From Callorhinus ursinus (lineage: Eukaryota; Chordata; Mammalia; Carnivora; Otariidae): a DNA stretch of 64,000 bases. Location: NCBI RefSeq assembly GCF_003265705.1, contig NW_020312935.1, forward strand, positions 7,277,787 to 7,341,786, in the 5' to 3' direction. Both the position numbers and the translations under genes were made by a program. The notes beneath the pieces are model-generated. The model had not been told where the DNA came from and did not search any database. It saw nothing but the letters and a program-made list of their open reading frames with translations. Positions 52,690 to 63,200 of this stretch are shown piece by piece. Positions within the stretch are counted from its first letter, which is position 1; the number at the start of each line of letters is the position of its first letter.

Positions 52690-52850
52690 CTTTGAATCAT
52701 TCAGGTTCTGGAGGCAAAGCCCAGCTCTGCTGCCTCCTCCCTCTGGGACTCTGGGCAAGTTTAGCAGCCTCCTTAAGCTTCTGTCTCCTGATCTGTAAAA
52801 TGGGGTAGGAAGAACTCCCACAGGTTGTTGCGAGACCCAGAGTTGCTGTG
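52690..52850 (+). mobile_element. MIR
   Basis: TCTGGAGGCAAAGCCCAGCT, GGGACTCTGGGCAAGTTTAG, TCTCCTGATCTGTAAAATGG, GGTTGTTGCGAGACC in MIR order. Confidence 0.85.
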
Positions 52851-53229
52851 GGCAGGAGGGTACTCTGCGGTGCATGAGAGCTGGGGGCTTCCTGTCCATC
52901 CTCCCCTGTTCTAGCCCCTCCTGGGCTCTGGGGATGCTCGTGGAGCTCGGCTCTGTGGAATGTCACATCTGAAGATGCTGGGCACATCCCATAAGCTGCT
53001 CTCCTTGCTCCCTGAACAATCAGGCTAAATTCTGGACTGCGTGTCCACAAATATCACTCAAGATGTATTTCTACCAGGACAAGCCATTTAGAAACAGAAC
53101 CTGTCGACGTGGCTGTCTCTGTGTGGACCATGGGGTGGCTGTGGGAGCTGGGGCAGGGCTGGGACCATCTCACCAGCCATGCAAAGCTGCACATATGTGC
53201 ACACTTTCCACACTGGTCCAGGGGCAAAG
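52851..53229. other. Unassigned stretch
   Basis: No feature recognised. Confidence 0.3.
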
Positions 53230-53355
53230 GCAAGGGCTTCAGAGGCAGATAAATCAGGCTCAGATCCTGGGTTGGCCTCTCCCCAGCTGTATGACCTGGG
53301 GCGAGCTCCTTGACTTTTCTGGGCCTCAGTTCCTCACCTGCAAATCCTTGCTGCC
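53230..53355 (+). mobile_element. MIR, 5' half and core
   Basis: AGGGCTTCAGAGGCAGATAA, CTCAGATCCTGGGTTGGCC, AGCTGTATGACCTGGGGCGA, GGGCCTCAGTTCCTCACC. Confidence 0.85.
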
Positions 53356-53407
53356 TAGCTGACCTGCGGCTCAGGAGGAGCTGCTCTGGGGAGTTCAAAC
53401 AAGGTGT

Positions 53408-53885
53408 CTGTGTTAGTTTCCTCTCGCTGCTATAACAAATCATCACACACTAAATGGCTTAAAACAATAGAGAATTACTATTTTATTATAGGTCTGGAGG
53501 TCAGAAGTCTGACATGGCTCTCACTGGTTTAAAACTGAGGTGTTGGCAGAGCTGTGTTCCTTCTGGAGGCTCCTGGGGAGAATCTGTTTCCTTGCTTTTT
53601 CTAGCTTCTAGAGCAGCCTGCATTCCTTGGCTTATGTGCCTCTCCACCATCTTCAAAGCATAGGACTTCAACCTCTGCTTCCCCTGTCGCATCTCCTGTG
53701 TCCCTGGCCCTCCTACCTCCCCTTTATATGACCCTTGTGAGCACAGTGGACCTGCCTGATAATCCAGGGCAATCTCTCAAGAGCCTTAATTTAATCACTT
53801 CTGCAAAGTCCTTTTTCCATGTGAGGTTTGCAGGTTCTGAGGATTAGGATGTGGACATCTTTGGGGGACATCCAGCCTAAAATGA
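53408..53885 (-). mobile_element. MaLR LTR, reverse
   Basis: GTGTTAGTTTCCTCTCGCTG, CTATAACAAATCATCACACA, GGCTTAAAACAATAGAG, GGTCTGGAGGTCAGAAGTC, GAGGATTAGGATGTGGACAT and GGGGGACATCCAGCC. Full LTR, solo. Confidence 0.85.
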
Positions 53886-53949
53886 AGACTCTTTGGCCAC
53901 AGCCTGTATGTCGCCCCCAACAGAGCGACTAGACTAGACAACCATTATT

Positions 53950-54245
53950 CACTGTCTCAGTCATTGCACCAACATTTATTGAGTGCCAGCTGTATGCCAG
54001 ACTAGTTCCTACCCTCAGGGAGTTTGTGTTCTAGTGGGAGAGATTAACAACAAACAGTAAAATATGTACCAGAGCAGGACATGACAAGCTCTGTAGAGAA
54101 AAGTAAAGCAGGGTAGGGCATGGAGTGGGGAGGGCTACCTCAGGTAAGGTGGGTCCAGAGGCCTCTCCAGGAAGGTGACATTTGAACAAAGCTGAGAATG
54201 AAGCAAAAGAGTGAGTGAACCATGCAGATACCACAGGAAAAGGTG
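53950..54245 (-). mobile_element. L2 LINE 3' end, reverse
   Basis: CCAACATTTATTGAGTGCCA, GTATGCCAGACTAG, CTCAGGGAGTTTGTGTTCTA, CAACAAACAGTAAAATATG, GAAGGTGACATTTGAACAAA: reverse complement of the L2 terminus. Confidence 0.8.
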
Positions 54246-54257
54246 TTCCTGGTTGTT

Positions 54258-54398
54258 GGCGGTTGAATTGTGTCCCTCACAAAGAGATGTTCAAATCCTA
54301 ACCCTTGGCCCCTATGAGTATGACTTTATTGGAGGTAGAGTCTTTGCAGATGAAAGTAAGATGAAAGACAACAGGATGGGCTCTGAGTGCAATCACTA
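54258..54398 (+). mobile_element. MaLR LTR fragment, MLT1A-like 5' part
   Basis: CGGTTGAATTGTGTCCCTC, GATGTTCAAATCCTAACCC, GACTTTATTGGAGGTAGAG, TCTTTGCAGATGAAAGTAAG, then lost; the 3' two thirds of the LTR are missing. Confidence 0.75.
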
Positions 54399-54494
54399 AT
54401 GAAGCCTGCCATTGGTTCTCCTTCCTACTTTCCCTGGGGCTGGTGAACTGATCAGAGCAGGAGCCTCTTCTCTTCTTTTTTGATAAAAATAAAA

Positions 54495-54680
54495 TAACAG
54501 CACCTGCTATTTATTGTCCATTCCCTGCCCGGCATGTCACAAGTGTCATCCCTTTGATCTCACATAGCCCTGTAAGGTGGTTGTAGTTAGTGCCCCATTT
54601 CACAGATGGGAAGACGGAGGCTTCAAGACTCACCAGTCAACACACACTCAGGAATTGAACTGGGGAGCTGAGACCGAACC
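54495..54680 (-). mobile_element. MIR, reverse
   Basis: CACCTGCTATTTATTGTCC, TGATCTCACATAGCCCTGTA, CCCATTTCACAGATGGGAAG, CACTCAGGAATTGAACTGGG. Confidence 0.82.
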
Positions 54681-55544
54681 CTGAGGGCACACTGTTACCC
54701 GCAGTCCTGCCCTGGGAGCAGCTTGAAGGCAGGGCCCATTCATTCTTTTCTCTGTTGTCTCTGTATGTCTGAGTGCCAGCTAAAACATAATGATTTTTGC
54801 ATCCATTAATGATCTCTTAAGTCTTGACAAGGGAGTTCAGTTCAATCAGAACTTTTGACAAATCCCAAACCAATTTTCCCTACTCTGTTGATTTATTTAT
54901 TCTGTAAACATTTGCCGAGAGTCCCTGTTACCTAGGACATGCTGCATGGTTATTTTCTCAGCCCTAGCAGGAATAGATTCTAATTATATCCACAGTTTTG
55001 AAAAGGTAGTTTTTTTCATCAGTGTTTGGGTAAAATACTGAGTAGCCATCCAGGTGGCCTCAAGGGAGCCCAACAGCCACAACTGGCTACCTTCCCTCTT
55101 GACTGGGAGTCACCCCCCTGATTCCTGTTCTCCAGTGGCCATTGAGACCTTGCCGGGCTTCCTGTCCACCCACAGCTTCCTGGTGATGTGTGCCCTTCGC
55201 CCGGGGGAAAACTCACACCTCATGGCTGCTGGTCCTGGGTTATCGAGAGCTTTGGTCCCAGGAGATTCTTTTCCAAATGTTTTAGAGACCTGTTTGTCTT
55301 CATCCTTCTGATTTCTGCTACTGCTATGGACAAATTCCAGGAGCAGTCAGGATGGCCATGCTTTAGGCGTCTTCAGTGACCTCGGGCCCCTGGGAGCAAC
55401 TGTTCTTAAACATCTCCACTGATGGCTAAAGGACTGATGTTTTGTCTGTGTTGGGTATGTGAGAAGAGAAGACTTGGGTGGTGGTGGTGGGGGAGCTGAG
55501 AAATGGGGCAGAAGGGCTTCGCTGAGGTAGCCAAAGTGAAAACA
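54681..55544. other. Unassigned stretch
   Basis: AT-rich at 54780-55020, otherwise mixed. No repeat or exon recognised with confidence. Confidence 0.35.
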
Positions 55545-55995
55545 TATTAATTAAGATGACAAGATACCATTTCTTGCCCATCTGCTTGGCACTGATTCAG
55601 AACTAACAATGAGACAACTGCTTGATAATGCCTGGGCTGCAGGGTGTCCCCCCACCCCCACCCCGCACCACCGTGGAATAAGAATGGCACAATTTCTCTA
55701 AAGAGCGATTCAGCATCATACATTGAGATTTAAGCAAGCTCCTACCCTTTGATCTAGCAATTATTCTTCTGGGATGGAAGTCAGCTAAATCAACAGATGC
55801 AAAAAGATTTATGTGCAAACTTATCATTGGGCGGAGTAGCAAAACTTTGGAAAGACCTTAAGTATCCCACAATAGAGAAGCAGTTAAGTAACTTACATCA
55901 CCCATTCCCGCATATCTGTTTAACACATGGAATGGTATGCATGCATTAAAGTGGTGCTCATGTGCATTTTTGCTGCCATGGAAATGTAATAATCA
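55545..55995 (+). mobile_element. LINE-1 ORF2-end remnant, old
   Basis: TAAGATGACAAGATACCATT, CTACCCTTTGATCTAGCAAT, TATTCTTCTGGGATGGAAG, TCATTGGGCGGAGTAGCAAA, ACATGGAATGGTATGCATGC follow the L1M ORF2 3' region. All frames broken. A CCCCCCACCCCCACCCC patch interrupts it at ~55650. Confidence 0.7.
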
Positions 55996-56004
55996 TGAGA
56001 ATAG

Positions 56005-56205
56005 CTCTTAGAGTGGGCCTAGTACTGCGCTAAGGCTTTGCAGGGAGTGATGCAGTTAATCCTCCCAGCAGCTTTGGGATGTGGGTTTGATATCAGAACA
56101 ATGACCACAGTACAGATGGGGACCCAGCAGCCCTGGAAGGTGGCGAACCTAAACTTACTGGCCCACGTGCCCTGAGGGGTCTTGAATCCCAGCTGCTTCT
56201 AACCA
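56005..56205 (-). mobile_element. MIR, reverse, old
   Basis: GGGCCTAGTACTGCGCTAAG, GATGCAGTTAATCCTCCCAG, CAGTACAGATGGGGACCCAG, TCTTGAATCCCAGCTGC. Confidence 0.65.
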
Positions 56206-56234
56206 TCTACCCCTCTGTAGATGGTTAGGAGAAG

Positions 56235-56490
56235 ATGTCTATTACATATATGTATATGTATTAGGTAGAGTTCTTAGCTTTACTCAGTTTTACTGATTCA
56301 AGTGTTAATCTTACCCAGAAATGCCTTCACAGACACACCCAATATAATTCTTAACCAAAGATCTGGGCGCCCTGTGGCCCCAGTCAGGTTGACATATAAA
56401 ATTAACTTTACACTTGTAAGACTGATTCTTTGTGTCAATTCGATTCAAGTGATTTCTGTTTCCCTGGTTGGATCCTGACCAATGCAGGGA
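56235..56490 (-). mobile_element. Possible old LTR-type repeat, reverse
   Basis: TACTGATTCAAGTGTTAATC, CCTTCACAGACACACCC, ACCAAAGATCTGGGCGCCC and GTCAGGTTGACATATAAAAT resemble a common mammalian repeat whose class I cannot name with certainty. Confidence 0.35.
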
Positions 56491-58327
56491 CGAACGTTTG
56501 GCTTTGCCCTTGGTGTTCGGCTTTGCATGGCTGCACACCCAAATGCCTAGTTCAATGTCACTTTTGGAATCTGAAATTGTGAGTCATCATTGATTGAGTG
56601 GTGCCTAGGTTATCATTATATCTAATTTATGTAACAATTAAGTAATAATATGAGAATATATATCTTTTGTACTGATTGTTAATATCTAAATAGTCACTTT
56701 CAAATATAGGTAGGCACTCTTGAAGTATTTGAAGTATTGAAGTATTACAGGGTCACTTTTTGAAATTTTATCCATTGTTTGAAGTATAAATGATTGCAAG
56801 AGTAAAGTGCTGCAATAATTAATTTTGGTTATGAAAGTGGATTTTATTTACTAAATCATCTTAACATATTTCCAATTGACAAATAAATGGGGAGATAGAG
56901 TAATAGTTAATACAAATATTGGCAGTCTTAGTTAGATAACTTTAGGAGGAATATTATTTCCTTTCTGAGCCACCTAATGTTTATGAAATTTAAATAATAC
57001 AGAACAGAATAATAGAAATTAGATAATATCACAATTGCAATATTTGTAGAATTGTTAGTGCACCTGCATTCATAACATTACACAGAATAAACTTTAATAA
57101 CTACATGTAATTTTTAGTTATTTAGTTTTACTTGAGGGTTCTATGTAGGTCCTGAGGGTTTCCAGAAAATATTTGGGAATATTTGTCACCTTTGTTACCT
57201 CAAAATAGGAGAAAAGCCTCCAAAATTGTGTCCAGTGTTCATGATGAATCTAATTTACATGAAATAAAAACTATAGAGTATAAAGAAAAAGAAAAAGATG
57301 AGGCAGTCCCCACAGATCTGGCTTCTCCCCTGACCTTGGCAGAGAAGGAGCATTTAATACCACGGGTGCGAGCTAAGAGGTCATAGGGTCACCTGACCTC
57401 TGACGGTCCTGAGGAATTGTTGTTCCTGCCCATAGACATTTGGATGTTCAAAATGTGACTATTAAAACGTAATGAGAAGAGTGTAAAATAATGAATTTTT
57501 AAAATAAGATGGCGGAATTGTTCTTTTAGCCTGGAAGTAAGTTCCGTGATGGTGTTGTTTGGCTTCGGCAGGGACTTGGTGCTAATTTTGACGTTCAGCC
57601 ATTTGGCCCTAGTGCCTGTGTGTTGCACCCTGTGTGCAATTGGCAATTGCTGGTTGGCTCCTTTGTAGCCCCACTGGACCCTGATGTGCATGAGCAAGAA
57701 CTGTGGTGCTGCTTCACTGTGGCATTCCAGCAATGCAGTTCCTGGCATTGAGTGGTAGGTCCTCAATCAGTTCTTGTTGAAGGAACAAAGTAGAGCATGA
57801 GGTGCTATTATTCTTGTTAGGACTCAAGAGGCAGCTGGGAGGAAGCTGTTGGGTCCAGTCAGGGCCTGCACAGAAGATGCTCACACCCTCTTGTACCAAG
57901 GAGGCTTTTAGTTGGAGGTTTTGAGGAATAGAAAAATCAATGTAAAATGGCTTAAGCAATACAGGGAATCGAGGGGGTTTATTGGCTTGCGTGTCTGGAG
58001 AGTCCAAAGTTGGGTGGGCCTTACATGCAGTGTGTGCCCCAAGCCCGGGAGGTTATGGGGTCACCCTCTCCACATGCCTGCTTCTAGGCCAGTCTGCTTC
58101 CTCGTGGGCTGTAACTGTTCATTCCCTCCCACCTTGTATCACTCAGAGGAGAGAGATTCTCTTCCTCCAACCACCAAATGAATATCCTGGGCTACACTCT
58201 GGGCTATTTGGATCCCATGTCCAGGACGGGATTCAGCTGATTGGTTTAGGCAAATAGGGTTGGCCAAACAGGTTCTCTGTGACCCGAGAGGGAGGGATGG
58301 AATGGAGTCCAGCATGGGCTGGGTGGG
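56491..58327. other. AT-rich island and flank
   Basis: 56550-57180 is strongly AT-rich and matches no repeat I recognise. It ends at the exon-like block (listed). 57390-58327 is mixed and unassigned. Confidence 0.35.
57209..57379 (+). other. Candidate orphan exon or retrocopy fragment (unrecognised)
   Basis: A 171-bp block lies between an AG (57207-57208, after CACCTTTGTTACCTCAAAAT) and a GT (57380-57381). The open frame reads KASKIVSSVHDESNLHEIK, EYKEKEKDEAVPTDLAS and ends PRVRAKRS before a TAG just past the putative donor. It is hydrophilic, Lys/Glu-rich, and unlike the Pro/Ser/Cys-rich chance ORFs elsewhere. The block starts and ends in phase 2 with length divisible by 3. Against it: short, weak acceptor tract, non-consensus donor (GTCATA), no identifiable protein family, no neighbouring exons. 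It could be a decayed retrocopy or chance. Confidence 0.25.
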
Positions 58328-58955
58328 TGTGTTAGTCTTCTCTTTCTTCATAACAAATCGCCACAAACTTAGTGGCTTGAAACAACACACATTTATTATC
58401 TCACAGTTTTTGTGGGTCAGGAGTCTGGGTTTGGGTTAGCTGGGTTTTCTGCTCAGGGACTCACAGGGCTGAGGTCAAGGTGTCAGTTGGGGCTACATTC
58501 TCGTCTAAGCCTTATGGACCTCTTGCAAGCATACTTGTGCCACAGGGCTCAGGTCCCTGTTAACTTATTGGCTGTGGCAAGAGACTATTCTCATCTCCTA
58601 GAGACTGCCCTCGGGTCCTTGGCTAACTTAACAAGCATAGTTGTGTGCTTCTTCCAGGTCAGCAGGATACACCTTCTGACTTCTTCCATCTCTGACCTCT
58701 ACATGCTCATAAAAGCACTCACCTGATTAGGTCAAGCCCACCAAGAAATATCTCCCTTCTGATTCACTCAAAGGCAACATATTAGGAACCTTATTTATAT
58801 CTGCAACATCTCTTCACCTTTGCCATATAATGTTACCTAATCAGGGGAGTGGTACCCCATCCTATTTCATGGGTTCTGCCTTTACTAAAGGGGAGGGAGT
58901 ATCCATGGTGGGGGGAAATCACAGGGCCATCTTGGATTCTGCCTACCACAGTGGA
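58328..58955 (-). mobile_element. MLT1-type MaLR LTR, reverse
   Basis: GTGTGTTAGTCTTCTCTTTC, CATAACAAATCGCCACAAAC, TTAGTGGCTTGAAACAACAC, ATTTATTATCTCACAGTTT, TGTGGGTCAGGAGTCTGGG at the left and GGGGAAATCACAGGGCCATC, TTGGATTCTGCCTACCACA at the right: both LTR ends present, ~628 bp. Confidence 0.85.
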
Positions 58956-59229
58956 TGAACATCAGTGTCCCCTCCTGATCCTATTTCAGATCCTATCCAG
59001 ATTTCCTGATCTCCAGTCTCAGTTGTGCCCACTGGGACAGCAGTTTCCAAAGAGAGTCTCTTTTACCCCTTTTGTCCCTGCATCTGATGGGTGCAGACCC
59101 TCTGTCCTGCAGGAAGCATCAGAATCCCTCCAGGTGAGTTAGCCGCTGGAAGGGCTGTCAAACTCTGGTGCTGACCAAGGCCTCCTGAGTCCTGGACTAA
59201 CATTTCCACAGAAACCGCAGAGTCTGTTT
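58956..59229. other. Unassigned stretch
   Basis: No feature recognised. Confidence 0.3.
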
Positions 59230-59445
59230 GGTAGATGACTTTATTTGGTGCTTACTAGGGGCCAGTTATTGCACTGGGCATCTCTCCCCCATCATCTAAT
59301 TTAGCCATATCACTAGCCCACTAGATTGCTACTACACCCATTCCTGTTTAGGAAAAAGAAAACAGAGGCTCAGACTGGCTAGGCGGCACAGCCGGCAGGT
59401 GGCAGGGCCACAGCTTGAACGGAAACCCACTGACTGCAAAGCACA
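59230..59445 (-). mobile_element. MIR, reverse
   Basis: GCTTACTAGGGGCCAGTTAT, CATCATCTAATTTAGCC, CTACACCCATTCCTGTTTAG, AAACAGAGGCTCAGACTGGC, GGTGGCAGGGCCACAGC in reverse MIR order. Confidence 0.82.
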
Positions 59446-60126
59446 CGCACTTAACTGTCCCCTCCCCCCGAATGTTCTAGAACATGCAACCCAGCTTCCA
59501 GATTCTGCTGAGGGAGAAAACTGGAACCATAGGTTCAAGGTCCCTACCCAGAAGGTCAGTGGCATTATTATTTTCATTTTAAGTCTGAGCCTGGAGCTTG
59601 CAGACCAAGGCCGAATGCAGGGGAGTAATATCTACTTTGTTCATTCTCTGTCCCCGGGAGCACCATCCATGGGATCTGTTGGGATAAATCTTGCAGGCTT
59701 TGGAGAACTCTCCACAAGAGAAGTACAGAAAAACAATCCATTTGGTGCCAGTTGGAGAGGAAAATACTGGTTGCTTTAATTTACCTGTGAAATGGCTGCT
59801 TCTGGGAGTGAGCTATGGCCACCAGATCCTGGGGCCGAGAGCCAGGCACTTTGGTACCTGATCCCTACTCTGGATAACATGGGGAGTTTCAGAACACCGC
59901 TGGATGTTCCCTGCTGAAACAGCTTTGCAAAACTCTGAGCTCCATCGAGCACACTCAAGGGCTGGGCTCTTTGCTTCAAGGCATTTTAATTACTCCCTGA
60001 ACTGACCGCAGGAAAGGTAGGGCCAGGCTGAGAGAACAGGAGTGCTTCGGCTGGAATGAGGTGGCCCAGATGTTGCTGCCTCCATCTGTTCTTTGCTCTG
60101 ATGCATCCAGCAAACAATCCTGGGCA
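59446..60126. other. Unassigned stretch
   Basis: No feature recognised; a 126-codon ORF (59399-59779) begins inside the MIR and is treated as chance. Confidence 0.35.
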
Positions 60127-60295
60127 ATGCTGTCCAATAGAAACATGATAGGAGTCATATATGTGGTTTCAAATGTTTTAGTAGCCACAAAGGAAGTTGG
60201 TAAACTCTATTTTAATAACATATTTTATTTAACCTAATATATTCAAAATACTATTATTTCAACATGTAATCAATGTGAAAAATATTAATGAGTAC
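60127..60295 (+). mobile_element. hAT-Charlie MITE (MER1 group), cut by L1 insertion
   Basis: CAATGCTGTCCAATAGAAAC terminus, AGTAGCCACAAAGGAAG, TATTTCAACATGTAATCAAT. Same family and orientation as 647-1044. It stops at GAGTAC where the L1 poly-T begins; the other half should lie beyond the right window edge. Confidence 0.85.
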
Positions 60296-63200
60296 TTTTT
60301 TTTTTATCTTTTTAATTTTTTATTGTTATGTTAATCACTATATATTACACCATTTGTTTTGGTGTAGTGTTCCATGATTCATTGTTTGTGCATAACACCC
60401 AGTGCTCCATGCAGAATGTGCCCTCTTTAATACCCATCACCAGGCTAACCCATCCCCCTACCCTCCTCCCCTCTAGAAACCTCAGTTTGTTTTTCAGAGT
60501 CCATCATCTCTCCTGGTTCATCTCCCCCTCTGACTTACTCCCCTTCATTTATCCTCTCCTGCTATCTTCTTCTTTTTCTTTTTTCTTAAAATATGTTGCG
60601 TTATTTATTTCAGAAGTACAGATCTGTGATTCAACAGTCTTGCACAATTCACAGCGCTCACCATAGCACATACCCTCCCCAAAGTCTATCACCCAGCCAC
60701 CCTATCCCTCCCACCCCTGACCACTCCAGCAACCCTCAGTTTGTTCCTGAGATTAAGAATTCCTCATATCAGTGAGGTCATATGATACATGTCTTTCTCT
60801 GATTGACTTATTTCACTAAGCATAACACCCTCCAGTTCCATCCACGTCATTGCAAATGCAAGATCTCATTCCTTTTGATGGCTGCATAATATTCCATTGT
60901 GTATATATACCACCTCTTCTTTATCCATTCATCTGTCAATGGACATCTTGGCTCTTTCCACAGTTTGGCTATTGTGGACATTGCTGCTATAAACATTGGG
61001 GTGCACGTACCCCTTCGGATCCCTACATTTGTATCTTTGGGGTAAATACCCAGTAGTGCAATTGCTGGATCGAACGGTAGCTCTAATTTCAACTGTTTGA
61101 GGAACCTCCATACTGTTTTCCAGAGGGGTTGCACCAGCTTGCATTCCCACCAACAGTGTAGGAGGGTTCCCCTTTCTCCACATCCCCGCCAACATCTGTC
61201 GTTTCCTGACTTGTTAATTTTAGCCATTCTGACGGGTGTGAGGTGGTATCTCATTGAGGTTTTGATTTGGATTTCCCTGATGCCGAGTGATGTTGAGCAC
61301 TTTTTCATGTGCCTTTTGGCCATTTGGATGTCTTCTTTGGAAAAATGTCTGTTCATGTCTTCTGCCCATTTCTTGATGGGATTATTTGTTCTTTGGGTGT
61401 TGAGTTTGATAAGTTCTTTATAGATTTTGGATACTAGTCCTTTATCTGATATGTCATTTGCAAATATTTTCTCCCATTCTGTCGGTTGTCTTTTGGTTTT
61501 GTGGACTGTTTCTTTTGCTGTGCAAAAGCTTTTTATCTTGATTAAATCCCAATAGTTCATTTTTGCCCTTGCTTCCCTTGCCTTTGGCGATGTTTCTAGG
61601 AAGAAGTTGCTGCGGCTGAGGTCGAAGAGGTTGCTACCTGTGTTCTCCTTTAGGATTTGATGGACTCCTGTCTCACGTTTAGGTCTTTCAACCATTTGGA
61701 GTCTATTTTTGTGTGTGGTGTAAGGAAATGGTCCAGTTTCATTCTTCTGCATGTGGCTGTCCAATTTTCCCAACACCATTTGTTGAAGAGACTGTCTTTT
61801 TTCCATTGGACATTCTCTCCTGCTTTGTCAAAGACGAGTTGACCATAGAGTTGAGGGTCCATTTCTGGGCTCTCGATTCTGTTCCATTGATCTATGTGTC
61901 TGTTTTTGTGCCAGTACCATACTGTCTTGATGATGACAGCTTTGTAATAGAGCTGGAAGTCCGGAATTGTGATGCCGCCAGCTTTGCTTTTCTTTTTCAG
62001 TATTCCTCTGGCTATTCGGGGTCTCTTCTGGTTCCATACAAATTTTAGGATTATTTGTTCCATTTCTTTGAAAAAAGTGGATGGTATTTTGATGGGGATT
62101 GCATTGAATGTGTAGATTGCTCTAGGTAGCATTGACATCTTCACAATGTTGATTCTCCCAATCCATGAGCATGGAACGTTTTTCCATTTCTTTGTGTCTT
62201 CTTCAATTTCTTTCATGAGTATTTTATAGTTTTCTGAGTACAGATCCTTTGCCTCTTTGGTTAAATTTATTCCTAGGTATCTAATGGTTTTGGGTGCAAT
62301 TGTAAATGGGATAGACTCCTTGATTTGTCTCTCTTCTGTCTTGTTGTTGGTGTATAGGAATGCCACTGATTTCTGTGCATTGATTTTATATCCTGCTACT
62401 TTACTGAATTCCTGTATGAGTTCTAGCAGTTTTGGGGTGGAGTCTTTTGGGTTTTCCACGTACAGTATCATATCATCTGCAAAGAGTGAGAGTTTGACTT
62501 CCTCTTTGCCGATTTGGATGCCTTTGATTTCTTTTTGTTGTCTGATTGCTGTGGCTAGGACTTCTAATACTATGTTGAATAGCAGTGGTGATAGTGGACA
62601 TCCCTGCCGCGTTCCTGACCTTAGGGGAAAAGCTCTCAGCTTTTCCCCATTGAGAATGATATTCGCTGTAGGTTTTTCGTAGATGGCTTTTATGATATTG
62701 AGGTATGTACCCTCTATCCCTATACTCTGAAGAGTTTTGATCAAGAAAGGATGCTGTACTTTGTCAAATGCTTTTTCTGCATCTATGGAGAGGATCATAT
62801 GACTCTTGTTCTTTCTTTTGTTAATGTATTGTATCACGTTGATTGATTTGCGGATGTTGAACCAGCCTTGCAGCCCAGGAATAAATCCCACTTGGTCGTG
62901 GTGAATAATCCTTTTAATGTACTGTTGGATCCTATTGGCTAGTATTTTGGTGAGAATTTTTGCATCCATGTTCATCAAGGATATTGGTCTGTAATTCTCC
63001 TTTTTGATGGGATCTTTGTCTGGTTTTGGGATCAAGGTAATGCTGGCCTCATAAAATGAATTTGGAAGTTTTCCTTCCATTTCTATTTTTTGGAACAGTT
63101 TCAGGGGAATAGGTATTAATTCTTCTTTAAATGTCTGATAGATTTCCCCTGGGAAGCCATCTGGCCCTGGGCTTTTGTTTGTTGGGAGATTTTTGATGAC

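Noticed and set aside
60847..61806. Treating the three minus-strand ORFs at 60.8-63.9 kb as separate genes
   Set aside because: They are consecutive frameshifted pieces of one LINE-1 ORF2.
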